From Clavelina lepadiformis (taxonomy: Eukaryota; Chordata; Ascidiacea; Aplousobranchia; Clavelinidae), in assembly GCF_947623445.1 (NCBI RefSeq), contig NC_135242.1:21514001-21578000 (forward strand): DNA of 64,000 nt. The letters run 5' to 3'. Positions 61,317-64,000 of this stretch are shown here, piece after piece (the stretch's first letter is position 1; every line of letters begins with the position of its first letter). A program made the position numbers and the translations under genes. The notes below the pieces were generated by a model. The model worked only from the letters and a program-made list of their open reading frames with translations. It had not been told where the DNA came from and did not search any database.

Positions 61317-63967
61317 CCTGCTTGAATGAAGCCTGATAACCGGACCATACCGTGCTGCGAGGACGATAACTAATTGCCAAACGATTTCCACTCGACATGT
61401 ATTTGTATGTATCATTAGTAAACTTTTGTATCAGTGTAGGGCCGTCGTATATCTGTCAAGAATAAGGATTAACTATTTAGAAGCATAAAAGAGTTCACTG
61501 TTGTTTAACGCTTATTTTACTTGATTGCAAGTAGCTGAACGCAAAGTTTAATTGTTTGAAAATTTAATCCTACACTGAAATATGTTTTTTTACCTCCACC
61601 CAGTCAGAGGGTTTGTGGATGCTAGTTGAAGAAATGTTGAGTGTGATGACGTAGCCAGGAGAAGACCAAAGGCGAGAAATACAACGCTCCAAATATTGCA
61701 AGTTGTCACGGACTTGCTCGACTGTGACATTCTGCCAGTGGACCGTAGCGTTGTAATCACCACCACAGGAGTGATAAACTTGGTAATAAAGAAATCCTTG
61801 TCAATATTTTTCTAAATATTAAAGCTAGTAAAGTTTAATATTTTGAGCTATTTAATTAGGAATGAAAAAATGCTAAAGCAAAAAAATTCATCATGATGGA
61901 GAATTTACCAGTGCCATAACTCGCCCGAAATCCGTTACCACTGACAGTGGAGTCTGATTTGTATTTTATTGTCAAACTTCCGTGTCTGGACATTAATGGA
62001 ATTTCGCTTGCTCTTGCTATAGTGTAGTTTCCAAGACTTACATGACCATCAATTATCTAGTGCAAAAAATTTAAAATTCTAAATAACAGGTTACATTTTA
62101 AAATACTTTTTTACACATGCATTCATTCACTTCGAGTTGTTCGCAGCAGATATTTAGTTTGATAATATGAAGTATCAAATAAACTTGTCCGCCAGGTGAA
62201 GCTCTTATTAACCATTGACAATCCATTTCTTCACCAAACGTTTCCAGGATTGGTTTAAATGGGTAGGGATACGTCGGGGCGTGTATCATAACTCCATCGT
62301 TTGACATATGTTGATACATGCAAACTAAACATTAAAAGTTTTAAGTCTTTGTACATGTCTATTTATTTGTCTTATATAGCCTAGATATAACCGGTATAGT
62401 TTATCAAAGCGTTTAGCTACATTTAGGTTTTCTTGCCAAAAGTCCATCCTTAATTATTCATACTATGCCTGGTCGCAATTAACCAATGTACTTTTTTAAT
62501 CGTTAAAGCTTATGTGGTTATGTGAAATAAAATGTTTGAAAATTTAGAAGCGTGCCAAGAATCACTATTGTGTCACTCTTTGATGCTACATAATACTATG
62601 CATACACACATAATTTTAAAAAAACGAACATTATTGGGCTGCTAATTATAAAGCTCACCATTATTTCGAGTGATTCGAAAACCTCTGCTTGCCACACTCT
62701 CATCAGTGTGGTATTGGACAAAAATATGACCCATGTTGTAGTCAACTTCAAACGTTCTTGTAACATTGCCAGAAAGTTTTGCAAGCAAGCTTCGATCCTG
62801 ACGATACAGCTAGAAAACAAGTGAACTGCGAAAATGCAAATTGTTTTCGCATTTGATACAGCAATTTTAGTTAAAATAAATAGGTTTGTAAACTTATCTT
62901 GAGCCTTCAAGAAATTGAAATAATCAACCACACATATCGATATAAACTATCATCATCATCATTTATGCTAATTCAAAAGTAAAATATAAAACTGAAAGGA
63001 AAAGTTTGGCTCAGTTAAACAAAAATTGGTTCAGTCTAACTAGCTTTTACCGTAACAAAATCACAGCAACTTTCAGTATCAACTTCCACTTTTACTTTCA
63101 GTCCAAAATTTGCCTGACCTTGGAGATCATACAAACAATCAAATTCATGATTTATCTGATCTGGGTAACCAGGCGAAGTTGACACTGTTTCCGCAGTTCC
63201 ATAGGTGGGTAACCAATGATGGCAGTTTTCTAAAAAGAAGAAAACGACTTAATCGGATAAGCAGCACTATTTGGGAAACATTAAGTGTGTGTCGTACACC
63301 GCCACCCGTCTGTTATTTTATGTTTTGCTTTAAGATGTTAATGTCTATGTGAAGTAATTATGATGTAATTGGCATGGACTTCTTTTGTGTGTGTCGTGCA
63401 TTTAGAGAAGGACAGATTACGTTGAATACATTCGTGATTACAGCATATAGGTTACTACTCTCGTTTTTGTTTTTTGATTAAAAGCCGAATGTGAAGCTGG
63501 ACTGGACACACCCTTCAATGAGTCCGATAATCCGGACTTGTAGAAATTCGTCGGGGTTCTACATGTATCAAATCTCAGATACGTCACACATGCATTTCAG
63601 CAACAGGGAACAAAAGTATGCATGCATATAAATCTTTCACTGAAGCAAAAACACATTCAATAACCATGATATATGATCACCATCATATACACATTCATAA
63701 GCCAATAGCAGCTTAAACATTCATTTAGTACTCAAGAATCTTTTGTTCACTACAATGCTGAAATTACAAGAAGTAAAGTCAAGTTATCAAGTTGAAACAA
63801 CTTTTTCAAATCTCTCACCATCTGTAGGACGAGGAAATATCTCATTATTGCAGTCATACACAGACCAGAATAGTGGCGTCCCTGCTGATACCATATCAGG
63901 AATACGTCGGAGCCATTTTTGAGGATAGCAGGTACCACCTTTCGGTGAACAACTTACAGGTATTAGG
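61317..63967 (-). CDS. Multi-CUB gene E, partial (start outside the window, 3' half missing)
   Basis: Seven exons in transcription order: 63967-63819, 63229-63051, 62809-62659, 62324-62131, 62056-61909, 61778-61594, 61452-61317, all in frame and with normal splice sites. The first is exon 6 of the family (end of the cysteine-rich domain: SCSPKGGTCYP, WLRRIPDMV, CNNEIFPRP). Then come CUB1 (SPGYPD, SCCDFVT), CUB2 (ICCEQLE, then IIDGHVSLGNY) and CUB3 (SCGGDYNA, IYDGPTLI). Exons 1-5 lie beyond 64000. The last exon ends with a good donor (cagg/gtaagt) but no CUB4 exon follows on this strand in the next 4 kb. The gene is closest to C and D. It is probably a 3'-truncated or rearranged copy, or it may use an unrecognised last exon. 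Confidence 0.8.
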
Positions 63968-64000
63968 CTGAAAAGCAAGGGAAGGTTGATTTGCTGCTAG

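Overview
The window is animal genomic DNA. It is A+T rich and has no bacterial-style operons. Its genes are split into 60-210 base exons by short GT-AG introns, mostly 100-600 bases. The compact introns and small hAT-type elements suggest a marine invertebrate. An ascidian tunicate is my best guess, but that is inference and not proven here. No tRNA, rRNA or CRISPR array was seen.

Almost everything belongs to one gene family: secreted proteins with a signal peptide, a roughly 215-residue cysteine-rich domain I cannot name, and then five or seven CUB domains. No protease, lectin or transmembrane segment follows. I reconstructed each gene exon by exon. Five complete models sum to open frames: A1 744 aa, B1 794 aa, B2 794 aa, C 1026 aa and D 1035 aa. 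Every CUB domain is encoded by two exons. The first enters at phase 1, the split falls at phase 0 just before a V/I-F/Y-D-G motif, and the second leaves at phase 1.

Layout. Positions 1-38506 hold 2.5 copies of a roughly 15-kb tandem unit, all on the + strand. Each unit reads tail of a B gene, gene A, then most of the next gene B. In order these are B0 tail (1549-2143), A1 (3461-8576), B1 (10378-16997), A2 (18038-23108, frameshifted), B2 (24910-31986) and A3 (33038-38119, one splice acceptor lost). The third unit stops abruptly at 38506. Beyond it lie diverged paralogues on the - strand: C (39097-46425), D (50094-57316) and E (61317-63967, 5' part outside the window, 3' half missing). The + array therefore converges on a - array.

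The family is turning over fast. There are orphan or inverted exons, one duplicated signal-peptide exon, inactivated copies, and patches of near-identity in otherwise diverged paralogues that suggest gene conversion. Two hAT MITEs and one probable solo LTR are dated against the tandem copies because the other copies keep the empty sites. The biological role of the proteins is unknown. A family of secreted multi-CUB proteins under copy-number change and exon homogenisation would fit roles such as immune recognition, gamete interaction or matrix, but nothing here decides between them.
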